A stretch of 64,000 nucleotides of DNA. Source: Candidatus Rokuibacteriota bacterium (GTDB taxonomy: Bacteria; Methylomirabilota; Methylomirabilia; Rokubacteriales; CSP1-6). Each line of letters starts with the position of its first letter. The stretch's first letter is position 1. The position numbers and the translations under genes are program-made. Positions 32,562-43,118 of the stretch are shown here, piece after piece. The DNA lies in assembly GCA_003220265.1 (NCBI GenBank), contig QHRW01000109.1, positions 1-64,000 of the forward strand. Direction: 5' to 3'. The notes below the pieces were generated by a model. It was not told the origin of the DNA. It saw only the letters and a list, made by a program, of their open reading frames with translations, and did no database searches.

Positions 32562-35500
32562 ATCTCTCGCGGCCGTTCATCACGCGGCCGGTCGCCACCA
32601 CGCTCCTGATGGCGGCCATCCTGCTGTCGGGCGCGCTCGCCTACCGACTGCTGCCCGTGGCGGCGCTGCCGCAGGTGGACTACCCGACGATCCAGGTGAT
32701 GACATTCTATCCGGGCGCGAGCCCCGAGGTCATGGCCTCGTCGGTGACGGCGCCGCTCGAACGCCAGTTCGGCCAGATGCCGGGGCTGAACCAGATGACG
32801 TCCACCAGCTCCAGCGGCAGCTCGGTGATCACGCTGCAGTTCGTCCTCACGCTCGGGCTCGACGTGGCCGAGCAGGAGGTGCAGGCGGCGATCAACGCCG
32901 GCTTCTCGCTGCTGCCGCCGGACCTGCCGACGCCGCCGGTCTACAGCAAGGTCAATCCCGCCGACGCGCCGATCCTCGCGCTGGCGCTGACCTCGACGAC
33001 GCTGCCGCTGCCGCGCATCGAGGATCTCGCCGACACGCGCCTGGCCCAGAAGATCTCGCAGCTGCCGGGCGTGGGGCTCGTGAGCATCAGCGGCGGCCAG
33101 CGCCCGGCCGTGCGCGTGCAAGCCAACCCGACCGCGCTTGCGGCCTACGGACTGACGCTGGAGGACCTGCGCTTGGCGGTGGCGGCCGCCAACGTCAACC
33201 AGGCCAAGGGCAACTTCGACGGGTCGCGGCAGGCCTCGGTGATCGGCGCCAACGACCAGCTCCTGACGAGCCGCGACTATCGCCCGCTGGTGATCGCCTA
33301 TCGCAACGGCGCGCCCGTGCTGCTCTCCGACGTGGCCGACGTGGTGGACGACGCAGAGAACGTGCGCCAGGCCGCGTGGATGAACGACGTGCCGGCGGTG
33401 ATCCTCAACGTCCAGCGGCAGCCGGGCGCCAACGTCATCGACGTCGTGGACCGCATCAAGCGGCTGCTGCCGCAGCTGCAGGCCTCGCTGCCCTCCGCGA
33501 TCCAGGTCTCCGTGCTCACGGACCGCACCGTCACCATCCGCGGCTCGGTCGAGGACGTCCAGTTCGAGCTCATGCTGTCCGTGGCCCTCGTCGTCCTCGT
33601 GGTGTTCCTGTTCCTCCGGACGGCGGCCGGCACCGTCATCCCCAGCGTGGCGGTGCCGCTCTCGCTGGTCGGCACGTTCGGCGCCATGGTGCTGCTGGGC
33701 TTCAGCCTCAACAACCTCTCGCTGATGGCGCTGACGATCGCCACCGGCTTCGTCGTGGACGACGCCATCGTCATGATCGAGAACATCGCGCGCTACATCG
33801 AGGCCGGCCGGGCGCCGCTGGAGGCCGCGCTCGAGGGCGCGCGGCAGATCGGCTTCACGATCCTGTCGCTGACCATCTCGCTGGTGGCCGTGCTCATTCC
33901 GCTCCTGTTCATGGCCGACGTGGTGGGCCGCCTCTTCCGCGAGTTCGCCGTCACCCTCGGCATCACCATCATCATCTCGGCCTTCGTCTCGCTCACGCTC
34001 ACGCCCATGATGTGCGCGACCCTGCTGCGCCACACGCCGCCCGAGCGCCAGGGGCGCTTCTACCGGTGGTCCGAGCGCATGTTCGCCGCGGTCATCGAGC
34101 GCTACGGCGCCTCGCTGCGCTGGGTGCTCGGGCATCAGCCCGCCACGCTGCTCGTGGCCGCCGCCACGCTCGTGCTCACGGTCGTGCTCTACGTCGTGGT
34201 GCCCAAGGGCTTCTTTCCCATCCAGGACACCGGCGTGATCCAGGGCATCTCGGAGGCGCCGCAGTCGATCTCGTTCCCGGCGATGGCCGAGCGCCAGCAG
34301 GCGCTGGCCCGCGCGATCCTGAAAGATCCGGCAGTCGCCAGCCTGTCGTCGTTCATCGGCGTGGACGGCACCAATGTCACGCCCAACAGCGGGCGGATCC
34401 TCGTCAACCTCAAGCCGCTGGCCGAGCGCGGCGTGAGCGCGAGCGAGGTGATCCGCCGGCTGCAGCCGGCGGTGGCCTCCGTCGACGGCATCACCCTGTA
34501 CATGCAGCCGGTGCAGGACCTCAGCGTCGAGAGCCGCGTGAGCCGCACGCAGTACCAGTACAGCCTGGAGGACCCGGACGCGCGCGAGCTGAACGCGTGG
34601 GCGCCGCGGCTCGTGGAGGCGCTGCAGAAGGTGGACGTGCTGCGCGACGTGAGCACGGATCAGCAGGATCAAGGGCTCGGCACCGCCGTGGCGATCGACC
34701 GCGCCACCGCCGCGCGCCTCGGCGTGACACCGCAGACGATCGATAACACGCTCTACGACGCCTTTGGCCAGCGGCAGATCTCGACGATGTTCACCCAGCT
34801 CAACCAGTACCGGGTCGTGCTGGAGGTGCAGCAGGCCTTCCGGCGCAGCGCCGCCGCGCTGCACGACATCTACGTGCGCGGCGCCAGCGGCGGCCAGCCG
34901 GTCGTCGTGCCGCTGAGCGCGCTCACGCGGACGCAGGACACGACGGCGCCGCTGGCCATCGCGCGGCAGGGCCAGTTCCCGGCGGTGACGCTGTCGTTCA
35001 ACCTGGCGCCGGGCGCCTCGCTCGGCGCCGCGGTCCGCGCGATCGAGACGACCACGCGCGAGCTCGGCCTGCCGGCCAGCATCCAGGGCAGCTTCCAGGG
35101 CACGGCCCAGGCCTTCCGCCTCTCGCTCGCCAGCGAGCCGTTCCTGATCCTGGCCGCGCTGGCCGCCGTCTACATCGTGCTCGGCGTGCTCTACGAGAGC
35201 TACATCCACCCGCTGACGATCCTGTCCACGCTGCCCTCGGCCGGCGTGGGCGCGATCCTCGCGCTGCTGGTCTTCCACACCGAGCTGAGCGTGATCGCGC
35301 TGATCGGCATCATCCTGCTGATCGGCATCGTCAAGAAGAACGCGATCATGATGATCGACTTCGCGCTCGACGCCGAGCGGGGCGAGGGCAAGCCGCCCGT
35401 GGAGGCCATCTACCAGGCCTGCCTGCTGCGCTTCCGTCCGATCATGATGACGACGCTCGCCGCCCTGCTGGGCGCGCTGCCGCTGGCGCTCGGCACGGGC

Positions 35501-35677
35501 GTCGGCTCGGAGCTGCGCCGCCCGCTCGGCCTCGCCATCGTGGGCGGCCTCATCGTGAGCCAGATGCTCACCCTCTACACCACGCCGGTGATCTACCTGG
35601 CCTTTGACCGCCTGGCGCGGCGCGTGCGCCGCCACGCCGAATCGAGACGGGCCACGGCTTTGCCGGGGCCCTCATGA
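32558..35677 (+). CDS. RND efflux pump, inner-membrane subunit 1 (MdtB-like)
   Basis: A 1,039-residue hydrophobe/amphiphile efflux transporter. Features are the usual N-terminal helix, two periplasmic porter domains and twelve helices. The proton-relay region in helix 4 ([15 protein letters not shown]) has the paired Asp and helix 10 has [15 protein letters not shown] with the Lys. Together with the next gene it resembles the MdtBC heterotrimer. GTG start overlaps the adaptor stop; ATG of the next gene overlaps its stop. Confidence 0.94.
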   Translation: MNLSRPFITRPVATTLLMAAILLSGALAYRLLPVAALPQVDYPTIQVMTFYPGASPEVMASSVTAPLERQFGQMPGLNQMTSTSSSGSSVITLQFVLTLGLDVAEQEVQAAINAGFSLLPPDLPTPPVYSKVNPADAPILALALTSTTLPLPRIEDLADTRLAQKISQLPGVGLVSISGGQRPAVRVQANPTALAAYGLTLEDLRLAVAAANVNQAKGNFDGSRQASVIGANDQLLTSRDYRPLVIAYRNGAPVLLSDVADVVDDAENVRQAAWMNDVPAVILNVQRQPGANVIDVVDRIKRLLPQLQASLPSAIQVSVLTDRTVTIRGSVEDVQFELMLSVALVVLVVFLFLRTAAGTVIPSVAVPLSLVGTFGAMVLLGFSLNNLSLMALTIATGFVVDDAIVMIENIARYIEAGRAPLEAALEGARQIGFTILSLTISLVAVLIPLLFMADVVGRLFREFAVTLGITIIISAFVSLTLTPMMCATLLRHTPPERQGRFYRWSERMFAAVIERYGASLRWVLGHQPATLLVAAATLVLTVVLYVVVPKGFFPIQDTGVIQGISEAPQSISFPAMAERQQALARAILKDPAVASLSSFIGVDGTNVTPNSGRILVNLKPLAERGVSASEVIRRLQPAVASVDGITLYMQPVQDLSVESRVSRTQYQYSLEDPDARELNAWAPRLVEALQKVDVLRDVSTDQQDQGLGTAVAIDRATAARLGVTPQTIDNTLYDAFGQRQISTMFTQLNQYRVVLEVQQAFRRSAAALHDIYVRGASGGQPVVVPLSALTRTQDTTAPLAIARQGQFPAVTLSFNLAPGASLGAAVRAIETTTRELGLPASIQGSFQGTAQAFRLSLASEPFLILAALAAVYIVLGVLYESYIHPLTILSTLPSAGVGAILALLVFHTELSVIALIGIILLIGIVKKNAIMMIDFALDAERGEGKPPVEAIYQACLLRFRPIMMTTLAALLGALPLALGTGVGSELRRPLGLAIVGGLIVSQMLTLYTTPVIYLAFDRLARRVRRHAESRRATALPGPS

Positions 35678-38600
35678 ACATTGCCGAACCCTTCATCAAG
35701 CGGCCGATCGCGACGACGCTGCTGACGATCGCGCTGGCGCTCGCGGGCGTGCTGGCCTTCGGCCTGCTGCCGGTGGCGCCGCTGCCCCAGGTGGACTTTC
35801 CGACCATCCAGGTGTCGGCCGCGCTGCCGGGGGCGAGCCCGGAGACCATGGCGACGTCAGTAGCGGCACCGCTCGAGCGGCGGTTCGGCCACATCGCCGC
35901 CGTGACCGAGATGACGTCCACGAGCAACCTCGGCTCGACCTCGATCGTGCTGCAGTTCGATCTCGATCGCGACATCAACGGCGCCGCCCGCGACGTGCAG
36001 GCGGCCATCAACGCCGCGCGCGGCGACCTGCCGCCGGCGCTGCCGACCAATCCGAACTATCGCAAGGTGAACCCGGCCGACGCGCCGATCCTGATCCTGT
36101 CCCTCACCTCGACCACGCTCAGCCGCGGGCGGATGTACGACGCGGCCTCCAGCATCCTGCAGCAGAAGCTCTCGCAGGTGCCCGGCGTGGGCCAGGTCAT
36201 CGTGGGCGGCGGCGCGCTGCCGGCGGTGCGGGTCGAGCTCAACCCGCTCGCGCTCAACAAGTACGGGGTCGGTCTCGAGGACGTGCGCAGCGCGCTCGCC
36301 GCGAGCAACCTCAACCGGCCGAAGGGCCAGCTCGCCGACGGCCGCCGGGCCTCGGAGCTCCAGGCCAACGACCAGCTCTTCAAGGCCGACGAGTACGCCC
36401 CGCTCATCGTCGCCTACCAGAACGGCCGGGCGGTGCAACTGTCGGACGTCGGCGACGTGGTCGACTCCGTGGAGGACGTGCGCAGCGCGGGGCTGGCCAA
36501 CCGCAAGCCGGCCATCGTGGTGGTGATCTTCCGCCAGCCGGGCGCCAACATCATCGACACCGTCGATCGCGTGCGCGGCCTGATGCCGGCGCTGCGGGCC
36601 TCCATCCCCGCCGCCACCGACCTCGACGTCGTCCTCGACCGCAGCTCGACCATCCGCGCCTCGCTGCACGACGTCGAGCGCACACTCGTCATCTCGGTCG
36701 TGCTGGTGACGCTGGTCGTGTTCGTCTTCCTGCGCAGCGTGCGAGCGACCCTGATCCCCGCCGTGGCGGTGCCGGTCTCCCTGATCGGGACCTTCGCCGC
36801 GATGTACCTGCTCGGCTTCAGCCTCAACAACCTCTCGCTGATGGCGCTCACCATCGCCACCGGCTTCGTCATCGACGACGCCATCGTCGTCCTCGAGAAC
36901 ATCACCCGCTACCACGAGGCGGGCCAGCCGCCGCTGGCGGCGGCGCTGCGCGGGGCCCGCGAGATCGGCTTCACCGTGCTGTCCATGAGCCTCTCGCTGG
37001 TCGCGGTGTTCATCCCGATCTTGCTGATGGGCGGCGTGGTCGGCCGCCTCTTCCGCGAGTTCGCGGTAACGCTCTCGGTGGCCATCGGGATCTCGCTCGT
37101 CGTCTCGCTCACCACGACGCCCATGATGTGCGCCACGCTGCTGAAGCCGGAGCCCGCGGGCGAGCGCGGCCGCCTCTTCCGGCTGAGCGAACGCGGCTTC
37201 GAGTGGATGCGGCGGCGCTACGAGTCGAGCCTGGCCCTGGTCCTGCGCCATCCGGGTGGCGTGCTGGCGATCGCGGTGCTCACGATCGCCGTCAACGTCT
37301 GGCTGTTCGTCGTCGTGCCGAAGGGCTTCTTCCCGCAGCAGGACACCGGCCGGCTCACCGGCGCCATCCAGGCCGCCCAGGACATCTCGTTCCAGGCCAT
37401 GCAGGCCAAGCTGACCGCTGTCGTCGGCATCATCACCGACGATCCCGCGGTGGACAACGTGATCGGCTTCACCGGCGGCTCGGGCGGCGGCGGCGCCACC
37501 GTGAACACCGCGCGGATGTTCGTCGCGCTCAAACCCCTGGGCGAGCGGCGGCTCACGGCCGACCAGGTGATCGCGCGGCTGCGCGGCAAGCTGGCCGCCG
37601 TCCCCGGCGCCCCCGTCTTCCTGCAGGCCGTCCAGGACCTGCGCGTGGGCGGCCGCGCCAGCAACGCGCAGTACCAGTACACGCTGCAGGGCGAGGACGT
37701 CGCCGAGCTCAACGCGTGGGCGCCGCGGGTCACCGAGCGTCTGCGCCGGCTGCCGCTGCTGGTCGACGTGAACAGCGATCAGCAGGACAAGGGCCGCCAG
37801 TCGTCGGTGGTGATCGATCGCACGACGGCCGGGCGGCTGGGCCTCACGCCGCAGGCGATCGACGCCACGCTCTACGACGCCTTCGGCCAGCGGCAGGTCT
37901 CGACCATCTATACGCCGCTGAACCAGTACCACGTGGTGATGGAGGTGGCGCCGCGCTTCTGGCAGCGCCCGGACACGCTGAAGGACATCTACGTCCGCTC
38001 GCCGGCCGGCGTGCCGGTGCCGCTCGGCGCCTTCACGCGCGACGACACGACGGCGACGGCCCTGGCGGTCAGCCACCAGGCGCAGTTCCCGTCGGTGACG
38101 GTGTCGTTCAACCTGGCGCCGCGCGCCTCGCTCGGCGAGGCGGTCGCCGCGATCGACACGATCACGCGCCAGCTCGGGCTCCCCGCCGGCATCCGGGGCA
38201 GCTTCCAGGGAACGGCCCAGGCCTTCCAGGCCTCGATCGCCAACCAACCGCTCCTGATCCTGGCCGCGTTGCTGGCGGTCTACGTCGTGCTCGGCATCCT
38301 CTACGAGAGCTACGTCCATCCGCTCACGATTCTCTCCACGCTGCCGTCGGCCGGCATCGGCGCGCTGCTCGCGCTCCTGCTCTTTCGCACCGAGCTGACC
38401 GTGATGGCGCTCATCGGCATCATCCTGCTCATCGGCATCGTGAAGAAGAACGCGATCATGATGATCGACTTCGCGCTGGAGGCCGAGCGGTCGCAGGGCA
38501 GGAGCACGGAGGAGGCGATCTTCCAGGCCTGCCTGCTGCGCTTCCGCCCGATCATGATGACGACGATGGCCGCGCTGCTCGGGGCGCTCCCGCTGGCGCT

Positions 38601-38802
38601 CGGCACCGGCGTGGGCTCGGAATTGCGCCGGCCCCTCGGCCTGGCCATCGTGGGCGGGCTGATCGTGAGTCAACTCCTCACGCTCTACACCACGCCGGTC
38701 GTCTATCTCTATCTCGATCGCCTGCAGCGCTGGGTCAGCGGCGTGCGGGCCGTGGAGCGCCGCCGTCCGGCTGAAGAGGCGCCGGGCGCCGTCGCCTCGT
38801 GA
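35674..38802 (+). CDS. RND efflux pump, inner-membrane subunit 2 (MdtC-like)
   Basis: A 1,042-residue RND transporter, a clear paralogue of the gene just upstream with the same domain order. [15 protein letters not shown] in helix 4 and [15 protein letters not shown] in helix 10 are kept, so both copies look active. Two adjacent pumps with one adaptor and one channel fit an MdtABC-type heteromeric system. Overlaps at both ends indicate translational coupling. Confidence 0.94.
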   Translation: MNIAEPFIKRPIATTLLTIALALAGVLAFGLLPVAPLPQVDFPTIQVSAALPGASPETMATSVAAPLERRFGHIAAVTEMTSTSNLGSTSIVLQFDLDRDINGAARDVQAAINAARGDLPPALPTNPNYRKVNPADAPILILSLTSTTLSRGRMYDAASSILQQKLSQVPGVGQVIVGGGALPAVRVELNPLALNKYGVGLEDVRSALAASNLNRPKGQLADGRRASELQANDQLFKADEYAPLIVAYQNGRAVQLSDVGDVVDSVEDVRSAGLANRKPAIVVVIFRQPGANIIDTVDRVRGLMPALRASIPAATDLDVVLDRSSTIRASLHDVERTLVISVVLVTLVVFVFLRSVRATLIPAVAVPVSLIGTFAAMYLLGFSLNNLSLMALTIATGFVIDDAIVVLENITRYHEAGQPPLAAALRGAREIGFTVLSMSLSLVAVFIPILLMGGVVGRLFREFAVTLSVAIGISLVVSLTTTPMMCATLLKPEPAGERGRLFRLSERGFEWMRRRYESSLALVLRHPGGVLAIAVLTIAVNVWLFVVVPKGFFPQQDTGRLTGAIQAAQDISFQAMQAKLTAVVGIITDDPAVDNVIGFTGGSGGGGATVNTARMFVALKPLGERRLTADQVIARLRGKLAAVPGAPVFLQAVQDLRVGGRASNAQYQYTLQGEDVAELNAWAPRVTERLRRLPLLVDVNSDQQDKGRQSSVVIDRTTAGRLGLTPQAIDATLYDAFGQRQVSTIYTPLNQYHVVMEVAPRFWQRPDTLKDIYVRSPAGVPVPLGAFTRDDTTATALAVSHQAQFPSVTVSFNLAPRASLGEAVAAIDTITRQLGLPAGIRGSFQGTAQAFQASIANQPLLILAALLAVYVVLGILYESYVHPLTILSTLPSAGIGALLALLLFRTELTVMALIGIILLIGIVKKNAIMMIDFALEAERSQGRSTEEAIFQACLLRFRPIMMTTMAALLGALPLALGTGVGSELRRPLGLAIVGGLIVSQLLTLYTTPVVYLYLDRLQRWVSGVRAVERRRPAEEAPGAVAS

Positions 38803-40325
38803 TGCGCTGCCGCGTCGTGCGAGCTGTCCTGCTGAGCGTCGTCATGGCCGCTGTCACTGGCTGCGTCGTCGGTCCGAACTACGTCCGGCCCAGCGTCGTG
38901 ACGCCCGAGGCATACAAGGAGATCGACGGCTGGAAGGTCGCGCAGCCGCAGGACGACGCGCTACGCGGCGCGTGGTGGGAAACGTTCAACGATCCCCCGC
39001 TGGCGGCACTGGAGGCGCGCGTGAGCGTCTCCAACCAGACGCTGGCGGCGGCGGAGGCGACCTATCGGCAGGCGACCGCGCTCGTGCGCGAGGCGCGCTC
39101 GGCCTATTTCCCCACCGTCACCGTCGGCATCGGCTACGCACGCCAGCGGCCGTCGTCCACGCTGACCTCGGCGACGGGCACCGGCGTGGCCACCGGCACC
39201 GGTGTGGGCACGGGCACCCGCGGTTCGAGCGGCCCGTCGAACTTCTTCCAGCTTCCCATCGACGTGGCGTGGGCGCCTGATTTCTGGGGCAAGGTACGCC
39301 GCAGCGTGGAGTCGAGCCAGGCCGGCGCCCAGGCGAGCGCGGCCGATCTCGAGACCGCGCGTTTGAGCCTGCAGGCCGAGCTGGCGCTCGACTACTTCCA
39401 GCTGCGCACGCTCGACGCCCAGCGGCAGCTGCTGGACACCAGCGTGACCGCGTTCGAGCGCTCGCTGGAGCTGACGCGGATACGGTACGAGGGCGGCGTG
39501 GCCTCGCAGGTGGACGTGGCCCAGGCGCAGACGCAGCTGGAGACGACGCGGGCGCAGGCCATCGACGTGGGTGTGCAGCGCGCGCAGCTCGAGCACGCCA
39601 TCGCGCTGCTCGTCGGCCAGCCGCCGTCCAGCTTCGCGCTGCCGACCACGCCGCTGACCACGCCGCCGCCGGGCATTCCCGTCGGCGTGCCGTCCGAGCT
39701 CCTGCAGCGGCGGCCCGACGTCGCCGCGGCCGAGCGGCGGGTGGCGGCCGCCAACGCGCAGATCGGTGTCGCCATCGCCGCCTACTACCCGAGCATCACG
39801 CTCAGCGCCTCCGCGGGCTTCGAGAGCTCCGGCCTCGCGCAGTGGCTGACGTGGCCGAGCCGCTTCTGGTCGGTGGGCCCGGGCATCTCGCAGACCGTCT
39901 TCGACGGCGGGCTGCGGCGGGCGCAGACCGCGGGGGCCCGCGCAGCGCACGAGGCCAGCGTGGCGAACTATCGCCAGACCGTGCTCGGCGCGTTCCAGGG
40001 CGTGGAGGACGACCTGGCCGCGCTGCGGATCCTCGAGGATGAGGCGCGCGTGCAGGCCCAGGCGGTGGCGGCGGCCGAGCGGTCGCTCACGCTGACCACG
40101 GCGCAGTACCGGGCGGGCACCGTCAGCTATCTCAACGTGGTCACGACGCAGACCATCGCGCTCACCAATGAAGTCACGGCAGTCCAGATCCTGGGCCGTC
40201 GCCTGACCGCCAGTGCGCTGCTGATCCAGGCGCTGGGCGGCGGCTGGCGCGACACCGACCTTCCGTCGGCGCAGGCGGTCACTCAGGCCGTTCGCAACGG
40301 AGGCCCGGCGCCGTCCTCACGCTAA
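38802..40325 (+). CDS. Outer-membrane efflux lipoprotein, NodT/TolC family
   Basis: About 507 residues. Lipoprotein signal with lipobox VTGC, then GPNYVRP, the typical NodT N-terminus. Two OEP domains: LDYFQLRTLDAQ and YEGGVASQVDVAQAQTQLE in the first, ERSLTLTTAQYRAGTVSYLNV in the second, plus RRPDVAAAERRV. It forms the trimeric outer-membrane channel for the upstream pumps. ATG at 38802 overlaps the pump stop (TGATG); a GTG at 38799 is the alternative. Confidence 0.92.
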   Translation: MRCRVVRAVLLSVVMAAVTGCVVGPNYVRPSVVTPEAYKEIDGWKVAQPQDDALRGAWWETFNDPPLAALEARVSVSNQTLAAAEATYRQATALVREARSAYFPTVTVGIGYARQRPSSTLTSATGTGVATGTGVGTGTRGSSGPSNFFQLPIDVAWAPDFWGKVRRSVESSQAGAQASAADLETARLSLQAELALDYFQLRTLDAQRQLLDTSVTAFERSLELTRIRYEGGVASQVDVAQAQTQLETTRAQAIDVGVQRAQLEHAIALLVGQPPSSFALPTTPLTTPPPGIPVGVPSELLQRRPDVAAAERRVAAANAQIGVAIAAYYPSITLSASAGFESSGLAQWLTWPSRFWSVGPGISQTVFDGGLRRAQTAGARAAHEASVANYRQTVLGAFQGVEDDLAALRILEDEARVQAQAVAAAERSLTLTTAQYRAGTVSYLNVVTTQTIALTNEVTAVQILGRRLTASALLIQALGGGWRDTDLPSAQAVTQAVRNGGPAPSSR

Positions 40326-40398
40326 CGCCGCGACCAAACGCTTGCCAAGCAGCGGTCGCGGACGGAGACTACCCCGTGTCCATCGTGGGGCTTGCCCG

Positions 40399-41523
40399 AT
40401 GAGCGCGCGCGCGTCCAGCCTTCGCTCCGCCGTCATCCGTTACGCCTTCGCGACGGCCACGACGAGCGCCGTCACCGCGCTGTCCGTCGCGCTGCGGCCG
40501 ATGATCCAGCCGCGTCACTCGCCGCCGTTCCTGCTCGCGGTGCTCGTCGTCGCCTGGTTTGCTGGCTTCGGCCCCGCGGTGCTCGCCTGCGGGCTGAGCA
40601 TCGTGCTCATGAACTACTTCTTCATCCCGCCGCTGCATTCGCTCTCGCTGTTCAGCGCCCACGAGCTCATCGGCGTGCCCGTGTTCGCCGCCGTCGCCCT
40701 CGGCATGGCGTGGCTGGCCACCACGCGGCGCAGCGCGGAAGCCGCGCGCGTGGACGCTCTCGCCCGCGAGCAGGCCGCCCGCGCCGACGCCGAGAGCGCC
40801 AACCGGGGCAAGGACGAGTTCCTCGCGGTGCTCAGCCACGAGCTGCGCAACCCGCTGGCCGCCATCGTCAGCGCGGCGCACCTGCTCGAGGGCGTCGTCC
40901 GCCACGACGAGACGGCCGCGCGGGCGCGCGAGGTCATCGGCCGGCAGGCCCGGAATCTCGGCTGCCTCGTCGACGATCTCCTCGAGGTCAACCGGGTCAT
41001 GAAGGGCAAGGTGATGCTCAACCGAAGCCCCACCGACCTGTCGGAGGTCGTCCGGCGCTGCCTGGCCACGCTGGGCGCCGCCGGCCGGCTCGAACGCCAT
41101 CTGCTCAAGCTCGATCTGAGCCCCGTGTGGGTGGACGCCGACGCCCTCCGGCTCGACCAGGTCGTCACCAACCTGATGGAGAACGCGGTGAAGTACACGC
41201 CGGGCGACGGCTCCATCGTCGTGAGCCTGAGCACGGTGGGCGGGCACGCCGTGCTCGACATCAGCGACACGGGCATCGGAATTCCCGCCGATCTCCTGCC
41301 GCGGATGTTCGACGTCTTCGTGCAGGGCGATCCCGGCTCGCGCCACTCGCACGGGGGGCTGGGCATCGGTCTCACGGTCGTCCGTCGGATGATCGAGCTG
41401 CACGGCGGCAGCGTGACGGCCGCCAGCGACGGCCCCGGCCGCGGCAGCACCTTCACCGTGCGCCTGCCGTGCATCCCCCCGCCGGCGGTGCTGCAGACCT
41501 CCGCCGCCGTCCGCGTGCGCTGA
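40399..41523 (+). CDS. Membrane histidine kinase with DUF4118 domain
   Basis: A 374-residue kinase. An N-terminal DUF4118-like block of about three or four membrane helices (AGFGPAVLACGLSIVLMNYF, FIPPLHSLSLF), as in the membrane part of KdpD, is followed by a short coil, the phospho-His in LAVLSHELRNPL and HATPase motifs (NLMENAVKYTPG, DTGIGIP, GGLGIGLTVV). No receiver or response-regulator gene is adjacent, so it is an orphan kinase. Start at 40399, the first ATG that begins just before helix 1. A 39-codon ORF follows 3 nt after the stop. Confidence 0.9.
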   Translation: MSARASSLRSAVIRYAFATATTSAVTALSVALRPMIQPRHSPPFLLAVLVVAWFAGFGPAVLACGLSIVLMNYFFIPPLHSLSLFSAHELIGVPVFAAVALGMAWLATTRRSAEAARVDALAREQAARADAESANRGKDEFLAVLSHELRNPLAAIVSAAHLLEGVVRHDETAARAREVIGRQARNLGCLVDDLLEVNRVMKGKVMLNRSPTDLSEVVRRCLATLGAAGRLERHLLKLDLSPVWVDADALRLDQVVTNLMENAVKYTPGDGSIVVSLSTVGGHAVLDISDTGIGIPADLLPRMFDVFVQGDPGSRHSHGGLGIGLTVVRRMIELHGGSVTAASDGPGRGSTFTVRLPCIPPPAVLQTSAAVRVR

Positions 41524-41526
41524 CCG

Positions 41527-41646
41527 ATGGTCTGCCTGTCGTGGTGGAGCGTGACCCTCATCGCGGTGGGCGCCGGCGCGCTCGGCTTCGTCCTGCACTT
41601 CGGCTGGCACTGGTGGCTGCTGTCGCGCCCCGACAAGCGTCGCTAG
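41527..41646 (+). CDS. Predicted 39-residue single-helix membrane peptide
   Basis: A very short frame starting ATG 3 nt after the kinase stop. The product has one hydrophobic helix (VTLIAVGAGALGFVLHF), aromatic residues at its end (GWHWWLL) and a basic tail (PDKRR). Nearly every codon ends in G or C, just as in neighbouring genes, which supports real coding. It may be co-translated with the kinase and modulate it in the membrane, as known small membrane proteins do with sensor kinases; that role is inference. Confidence 0.55.
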   Translation: MVCLSWWSVTLIAVGAGALGFVLHFGWHWWLLSRPDKRR

Positions 41647-41664
41647 AGCGTCCCCCAAAACGAG

Positions 41665-41691
41665 CCCGGCGGCCGAAGGCCGGCCGCCGGG
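41665..41691. terminator. Strong stem-loop between kinase and pilin genes
   Basis: A perfect 10-bp inverted repeat, CCCGGCGGCC and GGCCGCCGGG, with a 7-nt loop lies between convergent genes. It has no T-run on either side, so it may terminate weakly or with Rho, in both directions. Confidence 0.55.
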
Positions 41692-41718
41692 AGTGGTGCG
41701 ACTAGACCGAACAACTCC

Positions 41719-42195
41719 TCAGGGGCAGGTCGCGCCGCCGTTCGAGTTGGCGGCCGTCGAGTCACCGGAAGCGCACATCTGGAACGTGCCCGTCGCGCCC
41801 GCGTCGTAGCGGTAGGACGTGCCGTTGCCCGTCCAGCCGGCCGGCAGCGTCGGCATCGAGTTCAGGAACGGACCACCCACCTGGTTCTGGGCGTTGATCT
41901 GCTGCACGAGCAGCGAGGGCGACAGCGGCTTGTCGGCCTGCGCGGCGTTGGACGTCGGGCAGGTGGCCGCGCTGCTCGCCGGGTCCGGCAGGGCGCCGCA
42001 GTGCGCGGCGAAGATGCTGACGGCCGAGGCGATGGCCCGCGTATCGGCCTGCGCCTTGGCGATGCGCGCCCGCGCCTGAACGTTGGCGTAGAGCGGCACG
42101 GCGATCGCGGCCAGAATGCCGATGATCGCCACGACGATCAGAAGTTCGATCAGCGTGAAGCCCCGCTGACCACGGCGAGAGAAGAGCTGCATCAT
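41719..42195 (-). CDS. Type IV pilin / pseudopilin
   Basis: A 158-residue prepilin. The short basic leader ends at RRGQRG and is followed by FTLIELLIVVAIIGILAAIA, the class III signal and N-methylated helix with Glu at position 5 of the mature protein. The globular part has cysteine pairs (AAHCGALP, AATCPTS, FQMCASG, GATCP), probably two disulfides. It is a PilA-like or GspG-like subunit; no pilus assembly genes are adjacent. GGGGGA before the ATG pair (42195/42192). A sigma-54 promoter lies upstream. Confidence 0.9.
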   Translation of the reverse strand: MMQLFSRRGQRGFTLIELLIVVAIIGILAAIAVPLYANVQARARIAKAQADTRAIASAVSIFAAHCGALPDPASSAATCPTSNAAQADKPLSPSLLVQQINAQNQVGGPFLNSMPTLPAGWTGNGTSYRYDAGATGTFQMCASGDSTAANSNGGATCP

Positions 42196-42247
42196 GACGA
42201 GATCCCCCAAGTCTCTGAACCTGATTGCTTGTGTCTGGGGCCTCGTA

Positions 42248-42265
42248 GTGCAGAGAGGATGCCAG
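42248..42265 (-). promoter_or_regulatory. Sigma-54 promoter of the pilin gene
   Basis: On the minus strand the sequence is CTGGCATCCTCTCTGCAC: -24 element CTGGCA and -12 element TGCA with GG and GC exactly 10 nt apart, very close to the consensus. The expected transcript start is about 42237, leaving a leader of about 42 nt to the pilin ATG. Sigma-54 control of pilA by PilS/PilR is well known in other bacteria, which supports this call. Confidence 0.72.
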
Positions 42266-42291
42266 ACCGGGGGACCAACGGTTCCGCTGAC

Positions 42292-42735
42292 TTACGAGGG
42301 CGACGTCGGCGCCGACTGACGGGCCGGGGCAGTCGTGTGACGTGATTCGTCGTGCCGCACGTGACTGATGGCGGCGCGGTCGGGATCGATGGGATGGCGC
42401 AGGAGATCGTCCATCGGAAGCGCTTCCTCGATGAAGAAGCCGACGCTCGTTTCGCTGACGTGGCGCACCTCGGCCACGCGCGTCACACGCTTGCCCGACC
42501 CGCCCAGGAGGATCTCGATCCGATGTCGTTGCCCGGGCACCAGCAGCCTCGAGAATTCCTGCAGCGGAACCTCCAGGCGCAGGCCGTGAATGGAGGCGTC
42601 GAGCGCGCGCGTTTCCAGCACCACCATGTACTCGCACTCGCCGACGATCCAGCGGACGGCCCACGGCCCCGGCGTCCGCGCGTGGCGGCGCCGCTCGATC
42701 ACCCACGCACCCTGGTCCGCGCCGTCCTTGGTCAT
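42292..42735 (-). CDS. PilZ domain protein
   Basis: A 147-residue protein with the c-di-GMP-binding PilZ signature: ERRRHAR (RxxxR) near residue 15 and DASIHGLRLE (D/NxSxxG) about 40 residues later. It probably binds c-di-GMP in the cytoplasm and alters pilus or motility behaviour; it lies directly upstream of the pilin on the same strand, with the pilin promoter in the gap. ATG at 42735 follows GGAGGG; longer in-frame starts lie in non-coding-like sequence. Confidence 0.8.
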   Translation of the reverse strand: MTKDGADQGAWVIERRRHARTPGPWAVRWIVGECEYMVVLETRALDASIHGLRLEVPLQEFSRLLVPGQRHRIEILLGGSGKRVTRVAEVRHVSETSVGFFIEEALPMDDLLRHPIDPDRAAISHVRHDESRHTTAPARQSAPTSPS

Positions 42736-43118
42736 CGCGCCCTCCTCGACCAGCAGTCGAACGGCAGACGGTGTCAGCAACAGTCGTACCGAAACGAACA
42801 CCGTCGCGCAAACACGCGCCGTCGCGAACGTGTGTCCGACCTGTCGGGGAAAGTGCGTGGATGGATCCTGACCGGCGAGAGAACCGGCGCGGACAGAGGT
42901 TGACGGCGGGACGGGCAATCGGCACGCAGGGATTCGGAGCGAATGCCTCACGCGATGTCAAGAAACCAGACGGCACGTCCGTGACAGCATGCGCCGGGCG
43001 ATCGAGACAGAATGTCCGGCCGATCCCGAACTGCCGCGCCCCGTAGCACTTTTCGCTTGGCCTGAATCATGCCTCGCCGTTCCACCTAACAAAGACGCCG
43101 GAAGGGGGTGACCACCGA
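42736..43118. other. 383-nt intergenic region between PilZ and zinc-ribbon genes
   Basis: No convincing gene on either strand. GC content falls and codon bias is lost relative to the flanks. It must hold the PilZ promoter (minus) and that of the zinc-ribbon/MFS pair (plus). The only patterned element seen is a GG-N10-GC sequence at 43057-43073, described separately. Confidence 0.6.
43057..43073 (+). promoter_or_regulatory. Sigma-54-like element before the zinc-ribbon gene
   Basis: TTGGCCTGAATCATGCC has GG and GC 10 nt apart with TTGGC matching the -24 box, but the -12 box is TGCC and not TGCA. The predicted start would leave a leader of about 35 nt before the ATG at 43119. Weaker than the pilin promoter; could be chance. 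Confidence 0.3.
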
